A stretch of 64,000 nt of DNA, from positions 2,811,501-2,875,500 of the forward strand of contig NZ_FNUD01000002.1 in assembly GCF_900106095.1 (NCBI RefSeq), read 5' to 3'. This stretch comes from Pseudomonas deceptionensis. GTDB taxonomy: Bacteria > Pseudomonadota > Gammaproteobacteria > Pseudomonadales > Pseudomonadaceae. The translations under genes were made by a program, and so were the position numbers. The notes under the pieces are model-generated. The model was given only the letters and a program-made list of their open reading frames with translations. It was not told where the DNA came from and did no database searches. Of the stretch, positions 39,146-49,823 are shown piece after piece (within the stretch, counting starts at the first letter, position 1; each line of letters starts with the position of its first letter).

Positions 39146-41083
39146 ATGGGACAGACTCGTTTTGCCACAGGGCGTGATTTGGATTTGATCTGCCTTGGAC
39201 GCCTGGGCGTCGACCTCTACTCGCAGCAAGTAGGGGCACGCCTGGAGGACGTCAGCAGTTTTGCCAAATACCTTGGCGGCTCATCGGCCAATATCGCTTT
39301 CGGTACTGCGCGACTGGGCTTGCGCTCAGCCATGTTGAGCCGGGTGGGCGATGACCACATGGGCCGCTTTCTGACCGAATCCCTGGCCCGCGAAGGCTGT
39401 GACGTCAGCGCCATCACCATCGATACGCAGCGCCTGACCGCGCTGGTGCTGCTGGGCCTCAAGGACCGCGAAACCTTCCCGCTGGTGTTCTACCGCGAAA
39501 ACTGTGCCGACATGGCGCTGCGGGCAGAGGACATCAACCCGGCCTTTATCGCTTCTAGCAAGGCATTGCTGATTACCGGCACCCACTTCTCCACCGAGGG
39601 CGTGTACCAGGCCAGCATTCAGGCGCTGGACTATGCCCGGCAGCACAACGTACGGCGGGTGCTGGATATCGACTATCGCCCTGTCCTGTGGGGGCTGGCG
39701 GGCAAGGCCGATGGCGAGACCCGTTTTGTCGAAGACCACAAGGTCACTGCCCACGTGCAATCGATCCTGCCGCGCTTTGACCTGATCGTTGGCACCGAAG
39801 AAGAGTTTCTGATTGCCGGTGGCGGCACTGACTTGCTGGCTGCATTGCGCGCAGTGCGCGGCCTGACCGCTGCCACGCTGGTGGTCAAGCTGGGGCCGCA
39901 GGGGTGCACCGTGATCCACGGTGAAATCCCGGCCCGGCTGGAAGATGGCGCCATTTACCCGGGTGTGCAGGTTGAAGTGCTCAACGTGCTGGGTGCGGGT
40001 GATGCCTTTATGTCCGGCTTTCTCAGTGGCTGGCTGGAGGACGCGAGCGATGAGCGTTGCTGCCAGTTGGCCAATGCCTGCGGTGGGCTGGTGGTGTCGC
40101 GCCATGCCTGCGCCCCGGCCATGCCGACGCGCGCCGAGCTCGATTACCTGTTCAACAGCCCGGTGCCGATTACCCGGCCTGATCAGGATGTGGCGTTGCA
40201 GCGTTTGCATCAGGTCAGCGTGCCGCGCAAACAGTGGAAGCAGCTGTTTGTGTTCGCATTCGATCACCGCTGGCAGCTGGTTGAAGTTGCCCAGCAGTAC
40301 GGCCGCGATCACGACAGCATCTGCGCCCTCAAACAGCTGTTTATCCAAGCGGTGGAACGGGTCGAAACCGACTTGCGCCGCCAGGGCATCGACGCCGATA
40401 TCGGGTTGCTGGCCGACCAGCGTTTCGGGCAGGACTCACTGAACGCCGCCACCGGTCGCGGCTGGTGGATTGCCCGTCCGGTAGAGGTTCAAGGCTCGCG
40501 GCCACTGGCCTTTGAGCATGGCCGTTCGATCGGCAGCAACCTGATTGCCTGGCCACAAGAACACATCATCAAATGCCTGGTGCAATTCCACCCCGATGAC
40601 GAGCCGCTGCTGCGCCTTGAGCAGGAAGCACAGATCAAGGGGCTGTATGACGCATCACTGATCAGCGGGCATGAACTGCTGCTGGAAATCATCCCGCCCA
40701 AAGACCATCCCTCAACTCATCCGGACGTGCTGTACCGCTCCATCAAGCGTTTGTACAACCTGGGCATTTTCCCGGCCTGGTGGAAAATCGAAGCGCAGAC
40801 CGCGCAGGTGTGGGAGCAACTCGACGCGCTGATCAACGAGCGCGACCCGTATTGTCGGGGCGTGGTGCTGTTGGGTCTGAATGCGCCGGCCTCGGTGCTG
40901 GCCGAAGGCTTCAGGCAGGCACGCCAGAGCACCACCTGTCGAGGTTTTGCCGTGGGCCGCACGATCTTCCAGGAGCCGAGCCGCGCCTGGTTGGCGGGTG
41001 AGATAGACGACCAGACGCTGATCGAACGTGTGCAAGGGACCTTTGTGCAGTTGATCGAATCCTGGCAAGTGGCCCGCAGGTAA
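39146..41083 (+). CDS. iolC: Bifunctional 5-dehydro-2-deoxygluconokinase/DUF2090 aldolase (IolC-IolJ fusion)
   Basis: A 645-residue fusion. The N-terminal half (about 1-330) is a PfkB sugar kinase with LGGSSANIAFGTARLGL and the catalytic NVLGAGDAFMSGFLSG near residue 285; it phosphorylates 5-dehydro-2-deoxygluconate. The C-terminal half (about 335-640, from KQLFVFAFDHRWQL) is a DUF2090 domain, the proteobacterial counterpart of the IolJ aldolase that splits the product into malonate semialdehyde and dihydroxyacetone phosphate. CAGGAG precedes the ATG. It is the first gene of the inositol set; a REP pair separates it from iolE. Confidence 0.93.
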   Translation: MGQTRFATGRDLDLICLGRLGVDLYSQQVGARLEDVSSFAKYLGGSSANIAFGTARLGLRSAMLSRVGDDHMGRFLTESLAREGCDVSAITIDTQRLTALVLLGLKDRETFPLVFYRENCADMALRAEDINPAFIASSKALLITGTHFSTEGVYQASIQALDYARQHNVRRVLDIDYRPVLWGLAGKADGETRFVEDHKVTAHVQSILPRFDLIVGTEEEFLIAGGGTDLLAALRAVRGLTAATLVVKLGPQGCTVIHGEIPARLEDGAIYPGVQVEVLNVLGAGDAFMSGFLSGWLEDASDERCCQLANACGGLVVSRHACAPAMPTRAELDYLFNSPVPITRPDQDVALQRLHQVSVPRKQWKQLFVFAFDHRWQLVEVAQQYGRDHDSICALKQLFIQAVERVETDLRRQGIDADIGLLADQRFGQDSLNAATGRGWWIARPVEVQGSRPLAFEHGRSIGSNLIAWPQEHIIKCLVQFHPDDEPLLRLEQEAQIKGLYDASLISGHELLLEIIPPKDHPSTHPDVLYRSIKRLYNLGIFPAWWKIEAQTAQVWEQLDALINERDPYCRGVVLLGLNAPASVLAEGFRQARQSTTCRGFAVGRTIFQEPSRAWLAGEIDDQTLIERVQGTFVQLIESWQVARR

Positions 41084-41087
41084 GTCC

Positions 41088-41180
41088 CTTGTGTGGGAGC
41101 GAGCCTGCTCGCGATGCAGCCAACGCGGGGTATCTGACACACCGCAGCGCCCCCATCGCGAGCAGGCTCGCTCCCACAAG
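41088..41180. repeat. REP pair inside the iol operon
   Basis: Near-perfect inverted arms TGTGGGAGCGAGCCTGCTCG (with CGATG) and CATCGCGAGCAGGCTCGCTC (with CCACAAG) between iolC and iolE, both genes reading rightward. It can form a strong mRNA hairpin and may change the ratio of iolC to downstream transcript. Confidence 0.85.
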
Positions 41181-41221
41181 TCATCAAAGGTTTAATTTTA
41201 AAAACAATAATAGGTGCAGCC

Positions 41222-42115
41222 ATGCCCGCTATCCGTATTGGCATCAACCCGATTTCCTGGAGCAACGATGACTTGCCGTCATTGGGCGGCGAGACGCCGT
41301 TGAGCACTGCACTCACCGAAGGCAAGCAAATCGGTTACGAAGGCTTCGAGCTCAACGGCAAGTTCCCCAAGGACGCCAAGGGCGTCGGCGATGTACTGCG
41401 CCCCTATGATCTGGCGCTGGTGTCGGGCTGGTATTCCAGCCGTCTGGCCCGCCGCTCGGCAGCCGAAGAAATCGACGCTATCGCCAGCCACGTGCATTTG
41501 CTGGCAGAAAACGGCGCCAAGGTGCTGGTGTACGGCGAAGTGGCCGACTCGATTCAGGGTCAGCGTATCCCGCTGGTGGAGCGCCCGCGGTTTCACACCG
41601 AACAGGCCTGGCAAACCTACGCCGACAAACTCAGCGAGCTGGCGCAGTTCACCTTGTCCAAAGGCGTTCGTCTGGCCTACCACCACCACATGGGCGCCTA
41701 CGTCGAATCGCCGTCCGACATCGACACCCTGATGCGCCTGACCAGCCCCGATGTGGGCCTGCTGTTCGACGCGGGCCACTGCTACATGGGCGGCGGCGAG
41801 CCGATCGAGGTGTTGCGCAAACACATCGACCGCGTCTGCCATGTGCACTTCAAGGATGTACGCAAAGCCGTGGTGCAACTGGCGCGCAATAATCTGTGGA
41901 GCTTCCCGGACTGCATCATCAACGGCACCTTCACCGTGCCGGGGGATGGCGATATTGATTTCGCCGCGTTGCTCGACGTACTGCTGGCGGCCGATTACCA
42001 CGGCTGGCTGGTGGTCGAAGCCGAACAGGACCCGGCCGTCGCGCCGAGTTTTGCCTATGCGCAAAAGGGTTATCAGACCCTGCGCGGGTTGCTGGATGCG
42101 AGGGTTGCCCGATGA
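41222..42115 (+). CDS. iolE: Myo-inosose-2 dehydratase IolE
   Basis: A 297-residue TIM-barrel enzyme that dehydrates 2-keto-myo-inositol to the trihydroxycyclohexane-dione, the second step of the pathway. It starts IRIGINPISWSNDDLPSLGG, the usual IolE opening, and has metal-binding motifs LAYHHHMGAYVES, LLFDAGHCYMGG, HVHFKDVR and WLVVEAEQDP. The end overlaps iolB by 4 bases (ATGA). Length is standard. Confidence 0.94.
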   Translation: MPAIRIGINPISWSNDDLPSLGGETPLSTALTEGKQIGYEGFELNGKFPKDAKGVGDVLRPYDLALVSGWYSSRLARRSAAEEIDAIASHVHLLAENGAKVLVYGEVADSIQGQRIPLVERPRFHTEQAWQTYADKLSELAQFTLSKGVRLAYHHHMGAYVESPSDIDTLMRLTSPDVGLLFDAGHCYMGGGEPIEVLRKHIDRVCHVHFKDVRKAVVQLARNNLWSFPDCIINGTFTVPGDGDIDFAALLDVLLAADYHGWLVVEAEQDPAVAPSFAYAQKGYQTLRGLLDARVAR

Positions 42116-42918
42116 GCCTGCTGATCAAAAGCAACGCCGCAGGTCAAACCATGGTCGAGTTGCCGCAAGGGGCCCTGGACTATGTGGGGTTTGGTGCCTA
42201 TCGCCTGGCCCCCGGTGAGTTGTTGCCGGTGAGTGCCTGTGAGCATGAATTGTGCCTGGTGCTGCTCAGCGGACGGGTCACGATCAAGGGTGAAGAGCCA
42301 CGGGGCGCGTTCAGCTGGGAAGACATCGGCGACCGGACCTCGGTGTTTGAGGATAAGTCACCGTTTGCGGCTTACCTGCCGCCGGGCAGTCAGGCTCAGA
42401 TACGGGCCTTGAGCGATGTGCAGATCGCCGTCTGCAAGGCGCCGGGCTCGGCGACTGCCGATTTGCCCGCGCGCCTGATCACCCCAGACACAATGAAACG
42501 CAGCGTGCGCGGCAAAGGCGCCAACACCCGCTATGTGTGCGACATCCTGCCTGATACCGAACCTGCGCATTCGCTGCTGGTGGTCGAAGTCCGCACGCCG
42601 TCCGGTCACTCGTCCAGCTACCCGCCGCACAAGCACGACACCGACGACCTGCCGCACCAGAGCTTTCTCGAAGAGACCTATTACCACCAGATCAACCCGC
42701 CCCAGGGCTTTGTGTTTCAACGGGTCTATACCGACGACCGCAGCCTCGACCAGGCCATGGCCGTGGAAAACAGCGACCTGGTGGTGGTGCCCAAGGGGTA
42801 TCACCCGGTCAGCGTGCCGTATGGCTATGAGTCTTACTACCTGAACGTCATGGCGGGGCCCAAACGCGTCTGGCAATTCCACAACGACCCGCAGCACAGC
42901 TGGCTGATGGATCTTTAA
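42112..42918 (+). CDS. iolB: 5-deoxy-glucuronate isomerase IolB
   Basis: A 268-residue cupin enzyme converting 5-deoxy-D-glucuronate to 5-dehydro-2-deoxygluconate. Cupin metal ligands are seen in [22 protein letters not shown], in two parts: PPHKHD and the Glu of FLEETYYH, with a later [10 protein letters not shown]. Normal family length. It overlaps iolE and lies 22 bases before iolA. Confidence 0.94.
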   Translation: MSLLIKSNAAGQTMVELPQGALDYVGFGAYRLAPGELLPVSACEHELCLVLLSGRVTIKGEEPRGAFSWEDIGDRTSVFEDKSPFAAYLPPGSQAQIRALSDVQIAVCKAPGSATADLPARLITPDTMKRSVRGKGANTRYVCDILPDTEPAHSLLVVEVRTPSGHSSSYPPHKHDTDDLPHQSFLEETYYHQINPPQGFVFQRVYTDDRSLDQAMAVENSDLVVVPKGYHPVSVPYGYESYYLNVMAGPKRVWQFHNDPQHSWLMDL

Positions 42919-42940
42919 CCATTTTCGGAGAACAACAAGC

Positions 42941-44443
42941 ATGAGCATTACCCCGGTGATCGGCCACTACCTCAACGGCCAGGTTCAGGATTCAGGCGCC
43001 GAGCGCTTCAGCAATGTATTCAATCCGGCTACCGGTGCCGTGCAGGCCAGGGTGGCACTGGCCAGCCAGCAGACGGTAGACGAGGCCGTGGCTTCAGCGC
43101 TCAAGGCGTTCCCGGCGTGGTCCGAGCAATCGTCCTTGCGCCGTGCGCGGGTGATGTTCAAGTTCAAGCAACTGCTCGACGAGCACCATGATGAGCTGGC
43201 CGAAATCATCTGCCGCGAACACGGCAAAGTGTTCTCCGATGCCAAGGGCGAAGTGACGCGCGGCATCGAAATCGTCGAGTACGCCTGTGGCGCGCCGGCG
43301 TTGCTCAAGACCGACTTCAGCGACAACATCGGCGGCGGCATCGACAACTGGAACCTGCGCCAGCCCTTGGGCGTGTGCGCCGGTGTGACCCCGTTCAACT
43401 TCCCGGTCATGGTGCCGCTGTGGATGATTCCGCTGGCGCTGGTGACGGGCAACTGCTTCATCCTCAAACCGTCCGAGCGTGATCCGTCGGCCAGTTTGCT
43501 GATGGCCCGCCTGCTGACCGAAGCCGGTCTGCCGGATGGCGTGTTCAACGTGGTGCAGGGCGACAAGAGCGCGGTGGACGGCCTGTTGCAGCACCCGGAT
43601 ATCGAAGCCATTTCGTTTGTCGGCTCCACCCCGATTGCGCAGTACATCTACCAGCAGGGCACGGCCCGCGGCAAACGCGTGCAGGCGCTGGGCGGGGCCA
43701 AGAACCACATGATCGTGATGCCCGACGCCGACCTCGACCAGGCGGCGGATGCGCTGATCGGCGCGGCGTACGGTTCGGCGGGCGAGCGCTGCATGGCAAT
43801 CTCAATTGCCGTGACCGTGGGCGACGTCGCAGACAAGCTGATCGAGAAACTGCTGCCACGCATTGACCGGCTCAAGGTTGGCAATGGCTTGCTGCCCGAC
43901 AGTGAAATGGGGCCGCTGGTGACTGCCGAGCACAAGGCCAAGGTCATCGGTTTTATTGATCAGGGCGTGGAGCAGGGCGCAGACCTGATTGTCGACGGGC
44001 GCGACCTGAAAGTGCCGGGGGCCGAGGAGGGCTTCTTTGTCGGCGCCACGCTGTTTGATAACGTCACACCGGACATGAGCATCTACCAGGAGGAAATTTT
44101 CGGCCCGGTGCTGGGGATTGTCCGCGTGGCGGATTTCGCCAGCGCCGTGGCGCTGATCAATGCCCATGAGTTCGGTAACGGCGTGTCCTGCTTTACCAGT
44201 GACGGCGGTGTGGCCCGAGCCTTTGCGCGCACGATCAAGGTAGGCATGGTGGGCATCAACGTCCCGATTCCGGTGCCGATGGCCTGGCATTCATTTGGCG
44301 GCTGGAAGCGTTCGCTGTTCGGCGATCACCACGCCTATGGCGAAGAAGGCATCCGCTTCTACAGCCGCTATAAAAGCGTGATGCAGCGCTGGCCTGACAG
44401 CATCGCCAAAGGCCCGGAATTCAGCATGCCGACCGCCAAATAA
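42941..44443 (+). CDS. iolA: CoA-acylating methylmalonate/malonate-semialdehyde dehydrogenase IolA (MmsA)
   Basis: A 500-residue aldehyde dehydrogenase oxidising malonate semialdehyde to acetyl-CoA and CO2, the end of the inositol route. The NAD site is seen in [12 protein letters not shown] and [12 protein letters not shown], and the catalytic Cys284 lies in [11 protein letters not shown]. The motif and length separate it from hydrolytic dehydrogenases. CGGAG precedes the ATG. It also could serve valine breakdown, but the position between iolB and iolD assigns it to inositol. Confidence 0.93.
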   Translation: MSITPVIGHYLNGQVQDSGAERFSNVFNPATGAVQARVALASQQTVDEAVASALKAFPAWSEQSSLRRARVMFKFKQLLDEHHDELAEIICREHGKVFSDAKGEVTRGIEIVEYACGAPALLKTDFSDNIGGGIDNWNLRQPLGVCAGVTPFNFPVMVPLWMIPLALVTGNCFILKPSERDPSASLLMARLLTEAGLPDGVFNVVQGDKSAVDGLLQHPDIEAISFVGSTPIAQYIYQQGTARGKRVQALGGAKNHMIVMPDADLDQAADALIGAAYGSAGERCMAISIAVTVGDVADKLIEKLLPRIDRLKVGNGLLPDSEMGPLVTAEHKAKVIGFIDQGVEQGADLIVDGRDLKVPGAEEGFFVGATLFDNVTPDMSIYQEEIFGPVLGIVRVADFASAVALINAHEFGNGVSCFTSDGGVARAFARTIKVGMVGINVPIPVPMAWHSFGGWKRSLFGDHHAYGEEGIRFYSRYKSVMQRWPDSIAKGPEFSMPTAK

Positions 44444-44478
44444 CCGGCGGGCACACCCTACAAAAACAAGGTGCAAAC

Positions 44479-46416
44479 ATGAGCACGACACGACTGACCA
44501 TGGCCCAGGCCCTGGTGAAATTCCTCGACAACCAGTACGTCGAAGTCGATGGGGTTCAGAGCAAATTCATTGCCGGTATCTTCACCATTTTTGGCCACGG
44601 CAACGTGCTGGGGCTGGGCCAGGCGCTGGAACAGGACAGCGGCGATCTGGTGGTGCATCAGGGCCGCAACGAGCAGGGCATGGCCCACGCCGCCATCGGT
44701 TTTGCCAAGCAGAACCTGCGCCGCAAGATCTACGCCTGCACCTCATCGGTGGGGCCGGGTGCAGCCAATATGCTCACCGCCGCAGCCACCGCCACGGCCA
44801 ACCGGATCCCGTTGTTGCTGTTGCCGGGCGATGTGTATGCCAGCCGCCAGCCCGACCCGGTGTTGCAGCAGATCGAGCAGTTCCACGACCTGAGCATCAG
44901 TACCAACGATGCGTTCAAGGCCGTGAGCAAATACTGGGACCGCATCAACCGCCCCGAGCAGTTGATGAGCGCGGCGATCCAGGCCATGCGCGTGCTCACC
45001 GATCCGGCTGAAACCGGCGCCGTGACCCTGGCCCTGCCGCAAGATGTACAGGCCGAAGCCTACGACTACCCCGATTACTTTTTGCAAAAGCGTGTGCACC
45101 GCATCGACCGGCGTTTGCCGACCACGGCCATGCTGGCGGATGCCCGGGCCATCGTTGAGCGCAAGCGCAAACCGCTGATCATCTGCGGCGGCGGGGTCAA
45201 GTACTCCGGCGCCAATGCAGCGTTGCAGGCGTTTGCCGAGCGCTTTGATATTCCGTTCGCCGAAACCCAGGCCGGTAAAAGCGCCATCGTTTCAGCGCAC
45301 CCGCTGAACGTCGGCGGTATTGGCGAAACCGGCTGCCTGGCCGCCAATATGCTGGCCCGGGACGCGGACCTGATCATCGGTATCGGTACCCGCTACACCG
45401 ATTTCACTACCTCGTCCAAGTCGCTGTTTCAGCACCCGCAGGTGGAGTTTCTCAACCTCAATATCAGCCCCTGCGATGCGCTCAAACTCGACGGCGTGCA
45501 GTTGCTGGCGGATGCCAAGGCCGGGCTTGAGGCGCTGGCCGAGATTCTCGAAAACAGCGGTTATCGCTCAAGCTGGGGCGATGCTGCGCAACAGGCCAAG
45601 GCCCTGCTGGACGCTGAAGTGGACCGGGTGTATCAGGTCGATTATCAGCAATCGGACTTTGCTCCCGAAATCACCGACCACCTGGACCCGGCCGTGCTGC
45701 GCGAGTTTATCGAGCTGACCGGTTCATGCCTGACCCAAAGCCAGGTGCTGGGCGTGCTCAATCACACCCTGGCCGACGATGCGGTGATCGTGGCGGCGGC
45801 GGGGAGCCTGCCGGGCGACCTGCAGCGGGCGTGGCGCAGCAAGGGGGTGAACACCTATCACCTGGAATACGGCTACTCCTGCATGGGCTACGAGGTGAAC
45901 GCCGCGCTGGGGGTCAAGCTCGCCGAACCCGGACGCGAGGTGTACGCGCTGGTGGGCGACGGCTCGTACATGATGCTGCACTCCGAACTGGCGACCTCGA
46001 TTCAGGAGCGACGCAAGATCAACGTGGTGCTGTTCGACAACATGACCTTCGGCTGCATCAACAACTTGCAGATGGGCAACGGGATGGACAGCTTCGGCAC
46101 CGAGTTCCGGTTCCGCAACCCTGAAACCGGCAAGCTGGACGGTGGTTTTGTGCCGGTGGATTTCGCAATGAGCGCGGCGGCCTACGGCTGCAAAACCTAC
46201 AAGGTCAGCACCCTTGAGCAACTGCACGCGGCCCTGGCCGATGCGCGCTTGCAGACGGTCTCGACCCTGATCGACATCAAGGTGCTGCCCAAAACCATGA
46301 TCCACAGCTACCTGACCTGGTGGCGGGTCGGTGTGGCCCAGGTGTCCACCAGCGCCCGTACCGATGCGGCGGCACAAAAATCCAACCTTGCACTGACCAA
46401 AGCCCGGCAGTACTGA
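44479..46416 (+). CDS. iolD: 3D-(3,5/4)-trihydroxycyclohexane-1,2-dione acylhydrolase IolD
   Basis: A 645-residue thiamine-diphosphate enzyme that opens the cyclohexane-dione ring to 5-deoxy-glucuronate. The N-terminal pyrimidine domain has [19 protein letters not shown] with the conserved Glu and the [18 protein letters not shown] motif. The central domain has [13 protein letters not shown]. The C-terminal ThDP site is [14 protein letters not shown]...VLFDN. Normal length. It follows iolA by 35 bases. Confidence 0.94.
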   Translation: MSTTRLTMAQALVKFLDNQYVEVDGVQSKFIAGIFTIFGHGNVLGLGQALEQDSGDLVVHQGRNEQGMAHAAIGFAKQNLRRKIYACTSSVGPGAANMLTAAATATANRIPLLLLPGDVYASRQPDPVLQQIEQFHDLSISTNDAFKAVSKYWDRINRPEQLMSAAIQAMRVLTDPAETGAVTLALPQDVQAEAYDYPDYFLQKRVHRIDRRLPTTAMLADARAIVERKRKPLIICGGGVKYSGANAALQAFAERFDIPFAETQAGKSAIVSAHPLNVGGIGETGCLAANMLARDADLIIGIGTRYTDFTTSSKSLFQHPQVEFLNLNISPCDALKLDGVQLLADAKAGLEALAEILENSGYRSSWGDAAQQAKALLDAEVDRVYQVDYQQSDFAPEITDHLDPAVLREFIELTGSCLTQSQVLGVLNHTLADDAVIVAAAGSLPGDLQRAWRSKGVNTYHLEYGYSCMGYEVNAALGVKLAEPGREVYALVGDGSYMMLHSELATSIQERRKINVVLFDNMTFGCINNLQMGNGMDSFGTEFRFRNPETGKLDGGFVPVDFAMSAAAYGCKTYKVSTLEQLHAALADARLQTVSTLIDIKVLPKTMIHSYLTWWRVGVAQVSTSARTDAAAQKSNLALTKARQY

Positions 46417-47481
<1,065 letters not shown>

Positions 47482-47515
47482 TCCGGTCCCGCAATAGCCG
47501 GGTTTGATTGATCTT

Positions 47516-47604
47516 CTGTGGGCGCTGGCCTGCCAGCGATGCAGGCCCCGAGGTGTTTCAGGCACATCGCAGTGATGTCTTCGCCAGCAGGCTGGCTCCC
47601 ACAG
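47516..47604. repeat. REP element pair after iolG
   Basis: Inverted arms CTGTGGGCGCTGGCCTGCC and TCGCCAGCAGGCTGGCTCCC (with ACAG) between iolG and the next oxidoreductase. Same variant as the copy at 24851-24936. Confidence 0.8.
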
Positions 47605-47629
47605 GGATTGACTGTTAACAGGAGGTTTT

Positions 47630-48661
47630 ATGCGTATTGGACTCGTCGGTTTCGGCCACGGTGGCCGCTTTTTTCATGCTCCGCTTATCGCCAGCTTGCC
47701 CGGTGTCACGTTTGCCGGGGTGGTCACCCGTTCCCCTGAACGTCGGCAGCTATTGGCAAATGAATACCCCGGCGTCAACGCTTATGACAGCCTCGGCCAA
47801 CTGGTCGAAGCCGGCGTGGACCTGCTGGTGATCTCGACCACCCTCCAGGGGCGCCCGCAATTGGTGAAGCAGGCCATCGAGCTGGGCGTGCCTGTGGTCA
47901 GTGACAAGCCCTTCGCCGCCGATACGGCTCAGGCACGGCAACTGGTGGAGGCGGCCCAGCGTCGAGGCGTGCTGTTGAGCGTGTATCAGAACCGGCGTTG
48001 GGATTCGGACTTTCTGACCGTACGCAAACTGCTGGATGCCGGGGCGTTGGGGCAGGTCGCCCGATTTGAGTCCTTCGTCGAACGCTTTTCACCTGGCGCC
48101 GTGGGCGATGCCAGCGGCGGTGGCTGGATGCGCGATCTGGGCAGCCATCTGGTGGATCAGGCGCTGCAGCTGTTCGGCCCGGTGCAGTCGGTTTACGCCG
48201 AGCGCACTTGCAGCCCGCAGCACCCCGATATCGACCACAGCTTTTTTATGGCCCTGACCCACGCCAATGGCGTGATCTCTCACTTGGGCGGCAGTTGCCT
48301 GCAAAGCAGCCCCCGGCCAAGGTTTCGGGTCAGCGGCACCCTGGGCTGTTACAGCGTCGAAGGGTTCGACGGGCAGGAAGCCGCAGTGCTCGCCGGTTTG
48401 TCGCCCAAAACCGAAGGCGATCGCTGGGGCGCGGAAGAGCATCGGCGCTGGGGCTGGTTTGAGCAGGGCGATGAGCGCGAGCGAGTGCCTACCGAACACG
48501 GCCGCTGGCAGCAGTTTTATCTGCAAATGATCGCAGCCGTCAAAGGGCAGGGCGCCGTGCCCGTCGACCCCTGTGATGTGCTGCAGGCCCTGCAGGTGCT
48601 GGACGCGGCACGCTTGAGTGCTGAACGTCAGCAAGTCATCAGGGTCGACCTGAAGGCTTAA
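47630..48661 (+). CDS. Gfo/Idh/MocA oxidoreductase, IolW-like (scyllo-inositol dehydrogenase type)
   Basis: A 343-residue NAD(P)-dependent dehydrogenase. Motifs: GLVGFGHGGRFFHAPL (nucleotide site), VVSDKPFAAD, YQNRRWDSDFLTVRKLL and GGWMRDLGSHLVDQAL. The YQNRRWDSDFLT and DLGSHLVDQ motifs are characteristic of the IolW/YdgJ branch, which reduces or oxidises scyllo-inosose/scyllo-inositol with NADP. CAGGAGG precedes the ATG. Its place between iolG and the importer suggests the strain also uses scyllo-inositol. The exact substrate is inferred. Confidence 0.82.
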   Translation: MRIGLVGFGHGGRFFHAPLIASLPGVTFAGVVTRSPERRQLLANEYPGVNAYDSLGQLVEAGVDLLVISTTLQGRPQLVKQAIELGVPVVSDKPFAADTAQARQLVEAAQRRGVLLSVYQNRRWDSDFLTVRKLLDAGALGQVARFESFVERFSPGAVGDASGGGWMRDLGSHLVDQALQLFGPVQSVYAERTCSPQHPDIDHSFFMALTHANGVISHLGGSCLQSSPRPRFRVSGTLGCYSVEGFDGQEAAVLAGLSPKTEGDRWGAEEHRRWGWFEQGDERERVPTEHGRWQQFYLQMIAAVKGQGAVPVDPCDVLQALQVLDAARLSAERQQVIRVDLKA

Positions 48662-48664
48662 AAT

Positions 48665-48718
48665 AGAATTGTTTTTCGATTAAATTCTAAATCTGGTTGA
48701 TATGGAAATTATTTTCCA
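48665..48718. promoter_or_regulatory. Candidate IolR operators before the importer
   Basis: An A/T-rich stretch right after the oxidoreductase stop has two dyads: AGAATT...AATTCT (48665-48688) and TGGAAATTATTTTCCA (48703-48718, arms TGGAAA/TTTCCA). The second resembles the sites before iolC. It lies 85-100 bases before the binding-protein ATG, in promoter position. Confidence 0.5.
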
Positions 48719-48802
48719 ATAGAGTCGATTCCAGATTGCAGCAACCTCGTGACATACAAGTACCGCATCCATAAAACCAACAAGAATGTGGAGACTGCCC
48801 CA

Positions 48803-49729
48803 ATGAAACACTGCCTACCTTTTGCTTCCCTTGCACTGTCGATGATGCTTGCCAGCGGCGCAGCCCTGGCCGATACCAAAATCGGCGTGAGCATGTCGCA
48901 GTTCGATGACACCTACCTGACTTACCTGCGCGAGTCGATGAACGACAAAGCCAAAACCTACCCTGAAGGCGTGCAGTTGCAGTTTGAAGATGCGCGGGCT
49001 GACGTGGTCAAGCAACTGAGTCAGGTCGAGAACTTCATCAGTCAAAAAGTCGATGCCATTGTGGTCAACCCGGTGGACACCGCCGCGACCAAAAAAATCA
49101 CCGAGGCGGCGGTCAAGGCAGGGATCCCGCTGGTGTACGTCAACCGCCGCCCCGACGACACCAACCTGCCGCCGGGTGTCGCCACCGTTGCCTCCAACGA
49201 CCTGGAGGCCGGCATCATGCAGATGCAGTATCTGGCCGACAAAATGGGCGGTAAGGGCGACATCGTGATTCTGCTGGGCGACCTGGCCAACAACTCCACC
49301 ACCAACCGCACCAAAGGCATCAAGCAGGTACTGGCCAAGTACCCGGATATCAAGATCGATCAGGAACAGACCGGCATCTGGCTGCGTGACAAGGGCATGA
49401 CCCTGACCAACGACTGGATCACCCAGGGTCGCAAGTTCGATGCCGTGGTCTCGAACAATGACGAGATGGCCATCGGCGCGGCCATGGCCCTGAAACAGGC
49501 CGGGGTAAAACCGGGCACCGTGTTGATTGCGGGCGTTGACGGCACTCCGGACGGGGTACGTGCGGTGGAGAAGGGCGAGATGGCAATTTCGGTGTTCCAG
49601 GACGCCAAGGGCCAGGCCTACGGCTCGGTCGATACCGTGATGAAAATGATCAACAAACAGCCGGTTGAACAGGCGGTCTGGGTGCCTTTCCAGTTGATCA
49701 CTCAAGAGAACGCCAAGGACTTCAAGTAA
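48803..49729 (+). CDS. Inositol ABC importer, periplasmic binding protein
   Basis: A 308-residue type I sugar-binding protein of the RbsB-like class. A signal peptide (MKHCLPFASLALSMMLASG, cleaved after AALA) precedes the mature start DTKIGVSMSQFDDTYLTYL. The hinge-region strands QKVDAIVVNPVDTAAT and KAGIPLVYVNRRPDD are typical. I chose the ATG at 48803 because it gives a clean signal peptide and has GGAG before it. Genomic context between iol genes and the matching ATPase and permease supports myo-inositol as ligand. Confidence 0.9.
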   Translation: MKHCLPFASLALSMMLASGAALADTKIGVSMSQFDDTYLTYLRESMNDKAKTYPEGVQLQFEDARADVVKQLSQVENFISQKVDAIVVNPVDTAATKKITEAAVKAGIPLVYVNRRPDDTNLPPGVATVASNDLEAGIMQMQYLADKMGGKGDIVILLGDLANNSTTNRTKGIKQVLAKYPDIKIDQEQTGIWLRDKGMTLTNDWITQGRKFDAVVSNNDEMAIGAAMALKQAGVKPGTVLIAGVDGTPDGVRAVEKGEMAISVFQDAKGQAYGSVDTVMKMINKQPVEQAVWVPFQLITQENAKDFK

Positions 49730-49760
49730 TCGTCAGCTCGATCCAATAACAACAATAGGT

Positions 49761-49780
49761 GGCAAGGCTCAAGCCTTGCC
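49761..49780 (+). other. Intercistronic hairpin after the binding-protein gene
   Basis: A 9-base stem GGCAAGGCT/AGCCTTGCC with a 2-base loop, followed by a second weaker CCCGG/CCGGG dyad. Such hairpins after binding-protein genes commonly protect that part of the mRNA and keep the binding protein in excess over the ATPase and permease. Confidence 0.65.
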
Positions 49781-49823
49781 CACTGTCCCGGTCTCTGGCC
49801 GGGGCATCTGAGGAGTACTGGCT

